A stretch of DNA of 64,000 bases. It comes from Chlorophyllum brunneum. Its lineage: Eukaryota > Basidiomycota > Agaricomycetes > Agaricales > Agaricaceae. The DNA is taken from NCBI GenBank assembly GCA_963576785.1, contig OY756140.1:3410001-3474000 (forward strand), given 5' to 3'. Each line of letters begins with the position of its first letter. The first letter of the stretch is position 1. Positions 47,926 to 59,191 of this stretch are shown in pieces. The position numbers were made by a program, and so were the translations under genes. Below the pieces are notes generated by a model. That model searched no databases. It was not told the origin of the DNA and saw only the letters and a program-made list of their open reading frames with translations.

Positions 47926-49784
47926 TCAATGTTTCTTCATCTTAACCTCAACAACCTCCGACGCACTCAACTTTCCCAACTGCCTCACCTCCAACTCTCC
48001 CAACTTTTCCGTAACATCACCCAACCTCTGTCCCACTTTCACCTTTTCCCCCGCCCCAACCACAAACTCAAATTCACTCGGCGCTTCAAAACAAAGCACA
48101 ATGGTACTCCCAAGACAAAATCCACCCATCTCTTGCGCACGTTCTAAAGGTTGTCCACGTAATATAGGACTCGCAAGTGAATATACTGCTTCGGAATAGG
48201 TTCCAACAGGTGACATTGTTCCTCCTAGTTTTCCAGTTCGTTCATTCGTCCGAAGATCTTTATCGAAGTTGATCTTGATAGAACCAACATTGGTCGCTCC
48301 AACAGGCACCATTGAGAAAAAGCCATATTTCCATCGACCGAGAAGTGCGACGCGTTCGTTGAGTATGAAAAGGTTTTTAAGACGTTTGACAATGTATGGT
48401 GAGACGGAGAATAGTTCACCGACAAAGTGACGACGTTTTTCGACTACCCAAGCTGCTGGGGAATGAAAACGATGATAATCACCTGGAGCGAGGTAGATGA
48501 CGGCAAAGAAGAGGGAATGACCTGGACGAAGAGATTTGATTGAACCTCCGGGGGATGATGGTGACGAGAGTGAGGAAGGTTTGACGCCCATTTCGCGAAC
48601 GACGTTGGTGTCGTGTTTGAGGGTTTCGGTCATGGATTGGTTTGGTTCGATGACGCTGGCATCGGTTTGGGAACCGAATTTCTTGGGTTTGGATGATGGG
48701 AGGGGAGGACTATCGCCGGGGTGAACGGGTGTGGATGTACCGCTGGGAGTTGTGGCACCGAGGAGTTGGTCTAGGGAATATTCGATACCATTGACATTGG
48801 CGAATTCTTGATGATTTACCCATTCCGAGTCTGGATTATGGAAGTGTACGAGGATACTCTCTGGACTATCTGGTCTCTCGACGCCTAATAGAGCATCGAG
48901 GGAGTATGTGATGCCTTTAACCTGCTCGACTTGTACAGGACCTAAAAGTTCACCAGAAGCGCCTCCATGTACGTCGACTCTACCGAAATGTAAGATTCGG
49001 CCGTCGGCAGGTGAAACGAGGGCGGCGTCAGCCACAGGTCGTACACCGGGTTTGAGTTTGCGATAGAAGAAGTCACCGAGGGAAAGGTAGGATGATAGAT
49101 CGGAAGGTTCGATTTCGTCGAGGTTGCAACCAAAGGCGTAGGCGTAGAGTTTGATGCCGTAGGGACGAAACCAGATGGGGAGTTCGAAAGAGTTGACGTA
49201 ACCCCAGAGACGGGACATGTTACGGAGGGGAAGTGCGCCGAGAACGTGTACCTAGGTGTTTTTGAGAAAAGTGTGGAGGGAAGGATGGTGTGTGCTGACC
49301 TGCCAGGGACCTGTAAGCTTGATGACCTCTTGGCCATTTTCATCGAGTTCGACCTCCTTTGCTGCGCGCTTTGATTTTCTGCGGTACTGTATCGCAACCA
49401 GTAGCAGGGCACCGACGGCCAGTGGGAGGGGATACCACTTTGTTGGGGTCTCGGTCCATGCATTCATGAGTTTGCCTGGCCGATGATAAAGAGAATATTA
49501 CGCAATGGACTGGAAAACGTACGATAAAGCGGGACAGTGGATGCTGAAGACCAGCCGCCACTTCCAGATGAAGAATTGTCAGCACCATGTTTTGTGGTGG
49601 AATAGGCCCTCCTGAGTCCACGGTTCTTGACGGTGCGTATCAAGGCAGAGGTCTTTGTGGCACTGTGGACCCAGCACCTGGTGAAGACATTGGAGGCGGA
49701 GGCAGAGGAGGCGTTGAGGACTCTGGAGGCTGCGTAGAGAGGCTTCTTGCCCTTGGTGAGGAACGTCTTACCGGAGAAGTACAT
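47926..49784 (-). CDS. psd1: Phosphatidylserine decarboxylase, mitochondrial type
   Basis: Makes phosphatidylethanolamine from phosphatidylserine at the mitochondrial inner membrane. Three exons (49523-49784, 49300-49475, 47926-49251) give 587 aa. The N-terminus is Arg/Ser/Ala-rich and lacks acidic residues, as mitochondrial presequences do. One transmembrane segment follows (WYPLPLAVGALLLVAIQY, about 101-118), then the decarboxylase domain (LSLGDFFYRKL, VSPADGRIL, YLAPGDYHRFHSP). The self-cleavage motif LGST is at about 526-529, where the Ser becomes the pyruvoyl group. The start was set at MYFSGK; upstream in-frame ATGs at 49838 and 49883 are possible, but the latter overlaps the RGP1 start. 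A Ser/Pro-rich insert interrupts the domain near residues 300-385. Confidence 0.95.
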
Positions 49785-49881
49785 TCGCGCGAGAGGCAGC
49801 AGGGAGACAGCGCAGATTATATTTGGATGGGAGGTCATGTGACGAGGAGGGTATGTGGGTGGTGCTGGCAGCGTGTTGGGC
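49785..49881. promoter_or_regulatory. Very short divergent promoter between psd1 and RGP1
   Basis: The start codons of psd1 (minus, 49784) and the RGP1 homologue (plus, 49882) are 97 bp apart. Both promoters and 5' UTRs must share or overlap this interval. No TATA box is visible. Confidence 0.65.
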
Positions 49882-52800
49882 ATGGACAGCAAGAGTCCCG
49901 TCCGCGTCGTGATTAGGCCAGCACAGGCCTCGTTCTTTGCAGGCGAGCTCTTCTCCGCCACCGTCTCCTTTACAAACACCCTCGCTTCAAAACCGTCAGA
50001 ACAGGCCTATACTCCCACACGGACCCACAGACGCGGAGCTCACTCAGTATCCTCTGCACCTCTTGCTCGCCCGCCCACATCTCCAGGCCTGCCTTCTCCT
50101 CGCAAACTATCTCGCTTTCGGGATGACACCCTGCCTGGAAGAAAAGGTCTCGTCGGTACCACAAGGAAATCATATCACGACGGTCACCTACTAGAGCGCA
50201 GGAGAAAGAAACTGCTGGCCAAGTCTCTCTCGATATCCGTTTCTTCCGACGAGCTGGGGGAGGGCACAATCACCTCTGCTCCCTTTATAGATGCAAGACA
50301 ATGCAAGTCGCTCTACTTGTCTGGATATTGTATCTGACTGTTAATCCAGCTCCGACGTCGCCTCACATACCCTCGCCTCTCTCTCGCACCGACACTCTTC
50401 CACTCTCCGCCAACCACCCCCACGTCCGAAAACAATCTGCTTTCGACGGCCAGTTTCCTCTCGACGCCTCACCTACCCCACCACAACCTTACACTCCCGC
50501 CACCACCAGCTCCCTCTCTCTATCAACCATCTCCGAATCGTCACATCCTGTACCACCATCCACGTCTCCTCTACCAACCCCTCGCATTTCCTCACCCCTC
50601 TCTCCTTCATACTCTCACCCCGCATTCAACTCCAACACTGTCCAAGCTTATCCCTCAATTACCCCACGACCCCACCATAACCAACGTTTCTCTCAACAAA
50701 TCCACCTCGGTCTTGGTCATCCATCCAACCAAACCCAACCACCACCACAAACACCATTCCTACAATCCAACACGGAACTCATTCTCTACTCCTATGCCCA
50801 ACTTATCGGCTCCGTACACGTCATACCAGAAGGAGTAACCGGTGCAAGTTCAACACCAACCCCGGATCAGATATACCGAATGAATCGGATTCGGAAAATG
50901 TTGATTCGTAGACGCGCGGTTGTGGGTGGAGGGAGTATGGATATTTCACAATCACTTCCTGGTGCCGGCGGAGGATATCAGTATCCCACCCAACAACCCC
51001 CGATACAAGGGTATCCTCGGAGACGAGCTGGTGGTCATAGTCGCTCTGCAAGTTTTTCAGCAAGTTTGATGTCACTGCTATCCCCCGCCGTTACTGGTCC
51101 TCTAACACCCCCGCCCATGAGTGAACGCGCGATCACAACGTCCCCCCGCCAACTCAATGGTACAGAACCTGGTGGTGGTGGATTGGGTTTGGGAATATTG
51201 AATAGCGGAGGGTTTATAGAAGAGAACATCGATCCCGAACTGCCGTTACCAACATTTGAAGCTCAACCGAGTATGCTTGCTGTCGATTTGTCATTATCAC
51301 CTGGCGAATCAAGAAGTTGTATGTACCCTCAATCCTTTCTTGCGATGTTTCACTAATGGACACAGATACATATACAATCAAGCTTCCGGATGTCTTACCA
51401 CCGACATATAGAGGTCGAGCACTTGGGTTCTCGTATGAACTTGTGGTCGGAACGTGTAGAGCTCAGTCAACTAAATCGACAAGTTCTGGAGGGAATAGCA
51501 TAAGTCGGGTGATGAAAGTTCCCATTAGGGTGTATAACCACGTCACAGGCAAGTACATATTCACCTTTCCTTCTTTTACTGATTGTTTCGTCAGTGAATC
51601 ACCCGCCTTGTCCGTATGATGTTCTATGGCCAGTTTCGCACCATCGCACAGGGAAGGGTAAAGAGAAGGACATACCAGAGACGCAAGGGAAAGTGGTTGA
51701 GGAGACGGAAGGGATCGTGACCAAGTTGAGAACGGCGACGCATTTACCACCTTGTATGTTTTCTCTTAACCTGTCATATTGCGTGCTAATGAGATTGTAG
51801 CTAATAGATCAAGTGCAGAGGGATCATTGGATGAATTGAAACAATATACGAAACGGCTTATGGATTCGTTACCTCCTGTTGCCGGAAATGGGAATGGTGT
51901 TCATGAAGAGAAATTTGGAGTGCCGTCGTCAACGGGTAGTGCTAGACTGAGAGCGACGAGTTTGGATGAGGAAGAGGAAGAAGATAGAGCGCCCCTTGGG
52001 TGTCGAGAGGCTGTTGAGATTTTGACTAGAATGCCCAAAAAAGGTACGTGTAACCTTGTTTTTCAATGTCTAAAGGTTGAGCTCACTGTACCCCCGCAGC
52101 TTCATATGACGTGAACAAGGACGGAGTCAAAGTTGCAGTACTAACATTTACCAAGTCTGCATACCGCCTTGGCGAAACCGTATCGGGCATTGTAGAGTTG
52201 AACGATCGAGTAGGACGTGCGCGTGTGCTGCAGGTAAGCCAATCCACCTTGAACGCACAAAGACGAATAATCATTTTTTATTGTATCAGCTATGCGCGAT
52301 ACTCGAAGCTCACGAAACACTTCCAACATCAATCGCACCATCTCAAAGCTCTCAAAACTTGAAACGCGCCTATGCAGAACATTACGCATCATTCACACTC
52401 AACACCCTTCGTACGACTTTTGCTCTTGATATTCCATCGGATGCTAGTCCAACATTTCAAATCAAGATCAACGATGCCGAAGGACATTCAGAACCCTCTT
52501 CTTCTTCTTCAACCCTAGGTGGATTGGAGTGGAAAGTCCGATTATGTCTCCTCGTAGCCATCGCTTCCGATTCATCGGATAACGGTACAGAAGGAGTCTA
52601 TTTTAAAAGTCTCGAAAGGGATGGACCGAGAGGTGAATGGGGTTCATCATGGCGTGCTCCGAAAAACCTCGCTCCATTGGAAAAACAGAGAATGGGATTG
52701 GATCATTTGAAAGTTGGAGGTGAAAGGGCGAAAACGAAGAGTTGGACGCAGATTTTGGTTGATTCGATGTGGAGTACGATAAGTGGTGGTGGGGAGAAGG

Positions 52801-53057
52801 AGTTTAGTGATTATTATGATGATCGAGAGGGGAGCGATGACGATAACGAAAGTGAAAGTGGAGTAGGAAGAGGACGAAATTATGATGGGATTAAACCGGA
52901 TCCTGGCGGTGGAGTGGGGAAGGGTGTGGATTTTGGTGGTGGGGGGGAAGAGGGATGGAGAGAGGTGAGGGTTGAGACGGTGGAATGTGAAGTGCCGATT
53001 AAGGTGTGGCCTGGGAATACGGCTTTTAGAGCTGTGGATGTTGTTTTTGATGTTTGA
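49882..53057 (+). CDS. rgp1: Rgp1 homologue (Ric1-Rgp1 Rab6/Ypt6 GEF subunit)
   Basis: In the family, Rgp1 pairs with Ric1 to activate the Golgi GTPase Ypt6/Rab6 for retrograde traffic. Seven exons (49882-50302, 50350-51318, 51366-51548, 51595-51753, 51801-52043, 52100-52233, 52290-53057) sum to 958 aa. The introns after exons 1 and 3 start with GCAAGT. The arrestin-like N-terminus (VVIRPAQASFFAGELFSATV) is followed by a long Ser/Pro-rich insert. The conserved blocks YTIKLPDVLPPTYRG, YDVNKDGVKVAVLTF, YRLGETVSGIVELND and LEAHETLP come next, and a final strand (VECEVPIKVWPGNTAF) closes the protein. It is longer than yeast Rgp1 because of low-complexity insertions. Degenerate copies lie at 56520 and 58840. 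Confidence 0.88.
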
Positions 53058-53979
53058 TGTGTGAGGATGATGTTGGGTGGGAATATATACATGCCTTTGT
53101 TCCATTTGTGTTTGTATTGGTAGTGAAACGGCTGTTGTATCGATGCGGCTCAGTATGCACAGTTGAAAGTGAGGTATGAAATGATACAACGCGATGGTGT
53201 TGCTTATCTGCCAGCCATAATTGAAACAACGCTTTATGGTTTGGTAGGATTGAGGAGGTTTCTGGTCAATTGTCTTTATTACCAGATGAGGCAGCCGAAT
53301 CAAGCAAAAAGTTGTATTTTGAACTCCCTCAAAGACCTTATATTAACTGTGGAGTCTCGGTTATCAGTGACCAGATACCGATCCATGTAATGTAATGCAG
53401 CTTCTAGGGCACTGATCAGAAGTCTACCTTGGCACAATTCTCACTACAACAATCTTCCGTGTGTCAAATTGTACTGCAGTGGATGCTCACAGGACGATGG
53501 GTAAGAACCTCGTTACATAAAAATCATAGTCAACGCCTTGTTGATGTGTCGTTCAGACTCTAGAATATGTTGATGATAAGGAAAGTATAATGCTGCTTTA
53601 TGAATCCTCCTGTATCAGTGGTCATCCCCCAGAGAGACGGTTCCATGAGCGTTTCTCGTGTCGTTTACTCGTAAAAAAGGTTTATTGAAGTTGAATATCC
53701 AGTGGATATCTAAGGGAACTCGATATTGATGGTAATACGTACGTTCGTGATATTCATTCCTATTGAATAGTAAAAGGATGGTGTTGTATCAACGGCGGTG
53801 TAAGGTTTTGAGGGCTGTCCACAAAGCGAACGACAAGAAGTGCTCACTAAGCCCTCGCTTTCACTGCTAGGTAAATGTCATAACCAACGCATCAAACACT
53901 AACGACAAATACCGCCAAGAGACTGGAAGAAACAACTTCAACGACTACGAGTTTTCTGTACTCTCTTCGAAGGTCGATA
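53058..53979. other. Intergenic, part of the duplicated RGP1-NLR unit
   Basis: No gene seen. Short stretches near 53860-53930 recur in diverged form near 57180-57200 and 59040-59100, as expected for tandem copies of the locus. Confidence 0.5.
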
Positions 53980-56153
53980 TTCAGTCCATGGCATCCCGTC
54001 ACCCGAGTCGTCCTCTTCCTCCACCTTGCCCTTGATCAATTTGGGGATCATCGTGACTCGAAACCTCCAATATGGCCCAATGATGGATCCTCTGCCAGAC
54101 TTCCACCATAGTGCCTTTCGCTTTCCATGTCCCCAAGATGTACGGTCTCACCCAGTTCGCATTTCTTGGCACTGGAAATACGCCACGTTTAAAGGGGAGA
54201 GAAAACCGGGAATGTAGGGACGAATTATTTTTGAGCGATATTTGGGTGGGATCTATCCGGGTAGGTGAGTTTAGGTGATGGAAGAATAAAGGTTGAAAAA
54301 AAAATTGTAGAGCTTACGTTTTGTGAAAATAAATCCCAACAGAGTTTCTCAGGGGGAAAGACAATCTTGGGTTTACCGCCTCTCCCCAGTATTACAGGGA
54401 TCATGGAATAGTCAAAATGGATGAGCGCGTCAAGTATCGGCTCATCCAGAGGTACAAGTTGGCAAAGGGTAAAGAACCTCTCAACGAGATAGAAGTAGAT
54501 CCCCCAGCCGTCTATCTCGGGCCACGAAATCGGCAAGTCGATCGTTGTTTCTCGACCAATGGTACGGTCTACAAGGAGTCAGGGAGGAAAAACGACCCCT
54601 CACCATGTAATGCTTACGGCTGTTTTCGTGATGAACATTATTCAACCTCGTGAGTAATTCTCTCCTCACCACCCCTGCGCACCCATTCCCTCCTTTCATC
54701 AGCCAATATTCCTTAGATCTCCTTTCGTCCTTCAAAAAATCCAAAAAGGAGGCATGGTAAAATGTGATCCAGCCATCTTCTCCTATCACCATGACGGAGT
54801 GCAACGGTCTGCATGCACTGCGAAACTGGGATTCCGACAAGCCCAGTATGGAAGCGTATACGGGTGATGTCCAAAGAGTTGGAGGGAGAGAAGCTACAAG
54901 GAGGACTTTCAAAGTGGCCGGGGGTGGGATGCGACGCATGATGAGGGTATAAAATACATCCAATTCCGATAAAGGATGTTCATCAGCATCAGATCTCGAC
55001 TGGACCAAGTCCGAGAATTCCAGGACAAGTCGAAGGTGATCCTCTGGGCCTGGTGAGTTTTCCTTATGAACCGGACCACCGTGGCTGCATAAATGAACAA
55101 CCCCGCAGAGAGCTCCACAAGTGTACCAATATCTTTGCTTGATAGCCGTGATGGGGGTAACCCATGCTCCCGCCAAATTTGCGACAGTTTGTCCGAGAGA
55201 TATTGAAAGATTTCATTATCAATATCGCGTGAGACTGGTAGGTCGAGGCTGAAGCACAGGAACTCAATATCTGGGGAGTCGAACATGGAAACAATGTGGG
55301 GTTCTGGACGACTGGAGATCATCCAGCGGAACGGTGTCGACCGTCCTCGAACCGAGGCCGCCACAAGCTCGATGATGGTTTGTTGAGCAGCATTGTCGGC
55401 ACATTCATCCAATCCGTCAACGATGATTACAAGCTCCCCGACTTCCCTCCCTCTTCTCTTGAGTTCTTCCAATGGCTGGACAATGAGCTCGGAGAACTGT
55501 TGCGGTAGAGCCTTGTCGACGAGCGTGGGATCCCTCTTTATCTTCTCAGCCAGTACACCCCCGAATTCTTCAATTCGAGTAACGAGCTGATACGCGATGG
55601 TGGTAAAGAACTTGTCCGGATCATCTCGCGAGTTGGGACGAGAGAAGAAGAAGGAAGCGCCAAGTATTCTGAGACCAGTAGCATCAAATGCGGCCCACAG
55701 AGCTTCAGCACAGGATTGGGAAACGGCAGATTTGCCTACGCCTGCCAGACCTTGGAGCCACAGGACACGCTTGGCGCGCTTACTATTTCGTTCAGCAGAT
55801 TTCATGCCACCGGCATTACAGTTGCGGCTCCCATCAGTGTTGGCCTTATTGCTGGCACCTGCCCATGAGAGAATTCGAGATATGTAGACTTCTCTTGTAC
55901 CAGGGTGGCAAAGCGGGGGTGGATGGCGGGCGGAGGAGTCATGCATAGCTCCGGGTATGGAAGCGTTTAGGAGAATTTCGAGACCTTGGATGATGTAGGA
56001 TGTCAGTGCTTGAAACGACCAATGAAAGTAAAAGGACTGACCTTGACGGCTGGCGGTGTGAACGGTGACCTGGTGAATATGTTGTGAATTATCCACGAAA
56101 CGAGGGTTGTTGAGTGCGAAACCACACGAATTTTCGAGGACGTGAAGGGTCAT
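53980..56153 (-). pseudogene. NACHT-type NLR-like ATPase, copy A (frameshifted)
   Basis: Minus strand, colinear with copy C. Exon 1 begins MTLHVLENS and joins across a 5' intron to GLEILLNASIPGAMHDSS. Walker A is GLAGVGKSAVSQS and Walker B is VIIVDGLDEC. Near 55062, after TVVRFI, it has lost 4 bases relative to copies B and C, which shifts the frame just before the ENSPGPED block. The downstream frame then stays readable to LFSQN. Relative to copy C the last exon is also out of frame (a length change near 54190 and an extra G near 54150). It is either a recently broken gene or one with a truncated product of about 390 residues that ends after the ATPase core. Confidence 0.82.
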
Positions 56154-56519
56154 GGTTGCGGCCAAGTTGGCGGATCATGGCATGCACTGCAGCATATGTA
56201 TGGTAATCCAGTGTTGGTCTGCGTGATTCCCACACACCAACACCAATTGTCAAGGCTACAGGCATTGGCTCGGTAGAAACAAACCTTTTCCCTTCCCTCA
56301 GACCCAACCGTCGGGAAGATTGATCATATATGTCGTTAATCTGCACCAGCGAATCCCCCACATGACGTCGCACTCTAGCAGAATCTCCGTTTCGTGGATC
56401 TGGGATAAACTATGTTCAATCTTCACCCTGTTTGAAAAGAGGACTACCTGCACCATCCACTCTTATTGGATCCCTACCAGGATTATGGAGTACCTCAATT
56501 CCCCGAGGATTATTTGGGT

Positions 56520-57180
56520 TTCTGGACGATACACTTCCTGTCGGTACCACAAAGAAATCACATCAGGATGGTCTGAGTTGCTAGAACACAGGAGGCTGAA
56601 ATCACCTGCCAAGTTTCTCTCGACACCTAGCGATGCAAAAAAACAATGTAAGTCGCCCTTGTGCTTTCCTCAAACTTGTATCCAGTTCTCTTAATACGGC
56701 TCCTATGCCATCCTCCTTCTATCACACCGACACATCTCTGTTCCCTTCTAGGCCAATTCTCCCTCGATACATCATGAGTCAGCCAAGTTGAGAAACACGA
56801 CACATTTACTACCTCGTATTTTCGCCCCTCCTGGTTTGTTATATTGCGCGTTTTGTATTAATGAAACTATAGCCAGATCCAGTGGGTAAGGATCCCTGGA
56901 TGAATTAAACAATATGTGAAACGGCTTATTGCTTCCCAGGCTGTTGTCCATGTAAATGCAAATGGAATTCAAGTCTCTAGAGGACAACAGAGCATCGGTC
57001 GGGTGTTGCTGTTGAGATTCTGACTAGTTTGCCGAAAGGTGCGGGTAGATTCGTTTTCCCATCATCTAAAGCTAAGCCGACCGTGCCTCGACAACTTTAG
57101 ATGACATGAAGAAGGACGGAACCAAAGTCGCGGTGCTGAGGTTTTGTAAGTCTGCACGATCACCATCGGTCGTAGGCGCA
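56520..57180 (+). pseudogene. Degenerate RGP1 copy between NLR copies A and B
   Basis: Segments align in order with RGP1 exons. GTCGGTACCACAAAGAAATC (56540) matches exon 1. AATGTAAGTCGCCC (near 56643) matches the exon-1 donor region, where the intact gene has a GC donor. CACATTTACTACCTCGTAT (56802) and CCCTGGATGAATTAAACAAT (56891) match exons 4-5, and GACGGAACCAAAGTCGCGG (57116) matches exon 6. The large exon 2 and exon 3 are missing and the frame is destroyed. Confidence 0.82.
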
Positions 57181-57403
57181 CTATAACCAACGCACGGAAT
57201 GTCACCAACGCCACCCTCGTCTTGGCAGGAAAATATCATATAATCCTCAACATCACTGACAATTCACTCATACCTCCCCTACACCCACAAGTAATTTACT
57301 GAGTGCCCCATCGCAATCAAGCTACTGATGACTCCTTTCCACTGTCTCTCTGTCCACCCTTTCCACTTTCAATCAATTTAGGTTATCATGATAAACCGGA
57401 ACC

Positions 57404-58520
57404 CTCATTAGGGTGCAATGATGGAGTCTGTCTCCCATTTCCACCATAGTGCCTTTCGTTTTCCATACCCCAGGATATGCGGCCTCGCTGGGCCACGCCA
57501 AGGGGACCGGGAATAGACCACGTTCAAAGAAGACAAGGCCAGGACGGTAGGGGGTGAATTATTTTTGAGCGGTACTCAAGCGGGATGTAGGGGCTTACGT
57601 TTTTCGAAAATAAATCCCAACGAAGTTCATCACTGGTTTCCGGACCACATTATAGGGATCGGGGAATAGTCGAAATCGATGAGTGCGTCAAGGATTGGCT
57701 TAATTAGCGGTACAAGCTGGCAAAGGCTGAAAAACCTTTCGACAAGATAGCCGTACACACGCCTGGTGGCCATCCCAGGACCAGGCCATGAAATTGGGAA
57801 GCTGATTGATGTTCCTTGATTAAGAGCATGGTCTACAAGGAGTCAGAGAAAGTAAGCTTTCACCGACCGAAACGTAGCACTTACGACTATTTTCACAATG
57901 GGCATTGTTCAATTTGACGAGCATCTCCCTCCCCACCACCCCTGCACATCCATACCTCCCCCCCATTAACCAAAATTCCTTAGATCTCCTTTCGTCATTC
58001 AGAAAATCCAGAAACGAGCCATGGTAAATTAGGATCATGGTTTTCTGACTTATGTCCATTACGGAGTGCAATGGCCTACATGCGTTGTGGAACTGGGATT
58101 CCGACAAGCGCAGTATGGAAGCATCTAAGTCTGCTCTTTCTGCAGCTGAAGGAAGGGAAGAGAGCAGAAGGATTTCCAGAGCGGTTGAGAGAACTTTTGG
58201 GGGGACACAACGCATGATGAGATAATAGAGCTCGTCCAATTCAGATAGATGTTACGTCAGTGTCAGATCTCGGCTTTGAGAGGTCGAGGACAAGTCGAAT
58301 GTGATCCTCCGGTCCCGGCGAGTTTTCCTGACGTACGAAGTGGATCACCGTGGATGCATAAATGTACAACCCCGCAGAGGGCTCCACAAGTGTACCAATA
58401 TCTTTCATTGATGGCCATGATGGGGGTAGTAGCCCATGATACCTCCGAATCACCGCGAGTCCCCTCGAGAGGTATCGAAACATTTCATTATCAATGTCAC
58501 AAGAAAACCCCGGACGACGG
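57404..58520 (-). pseudogene. NLR-like ATPase, copy B (5'-truncated)
   Basis: Only the 3' half survives. Sequence equivalent to DNEMFRYLS of the winged-helix region starts near 58500, with everything upstream (Walker A and B) missing. Readable parts are LYIYASTVIHFVRQENSPG, then after a frameshift near 58250 MDELYYLIMRCVPPKVL, and the FLDFLNDERRSKEFWLMGG block. The 3' exons decay further towards 57404. The truncation point coincides with the start of a roughly 220-bp sequence that recurs at 61860. Confidence 0.82.
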
Positions 58521-58529
58521 AGTGGAAAT

Positions 58530-58755
58530 CGGAGAAATTTTATTTCATGGCATCTGATACATATCAGAACCCCAAACGCCCGTGTGCATTGATGATGTGT
58601 AACGGATCAGGATTTCCCCGCTGCCCCTTCAGGGGAAGGTGTACATCTGCGCTCGGGAGACCGTCCTAGTTTGAGTGCAATAACATCCTGTACATATTCT
58701 AAACCCTATCTAGTGCCAAATTTTTGGGGGAGGACTGTCGGTGCTTGAAAGCCAT
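58530..58755. repeat. Dispersed direct repeat, copy 1
   Basis: This segment recurs with divergence at 61855-62092. Shared landmarks are gcatctgatac, cagaaccc.aaacg, gatgatgtgta, cc.c.gg.aaggtgt, gagtgcaataac/gagcgcaataac, tgccaaattt/ggccaaattt, and an end at gtgcttgaaa. In copy 1 it lies at the truncation point of NLR copy B. It may be a small mobile or duplicated unit; no coding capacity is seen. Confidence 0.7.
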
Positions 58756-58829
58756 GCAGACGTATACTTTACTTGAAAAGGAAGGAGGCAACCGGCGTAT
58801 AATGGGGTTAACCTGACTTCGGTGGTGGC

Positions 58830-58960
58830 GTTAGGGAAAGCATGAATTTCTGTGGCGCTGAAGGCTCGATATGAGGCAACGATCAGCGTGTGGCCTGGTA
58901 ATACGGCTTTTAGACATGGTATTTTATTCTTTTGGATTGGTGGTAATACATACATTTTTA
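58830..58960 (+). pseudogene. RGP1 3'-end relic between NLR copies B and C
   Basis: Contains gtgtggcctggtaatacggcttttaga, which matches the last coding exon of RGP1 (gtgtggcctgggaatacggcttttaga near 53005-53031). Weaker matching continues on both sides, including the sequence around the 3' UTR. Nothing upstream of this exon survives. Confidence 0.75.
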
Positions 58961-59191
58961 AAGGCCTAAAGGTTGTTCACAGAGTGGTGTTCCTTTGAGT
59001 GACATAAATCGCAAGGATCGAGTCCTGAGCGAGCCTCACTTGCACTGTTAAATAATATGCCACAGTTGTAACCAATACAACAGACGCCACAATCAAACTA
59101 GGTTTAACACCATCCTTGTATTATCATATAATAGTCAACATCACGGATGACAACAAAGACCACTACCAGACTGGGACAGACAACTTGAGTC

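Noticed and set aside
52647..53303. Minus-strand frame of 218 codons
   Set aside because: It is the shadow of the last RGP1 exon, with Thr/Ile/Pro-rich low-complexity translation.
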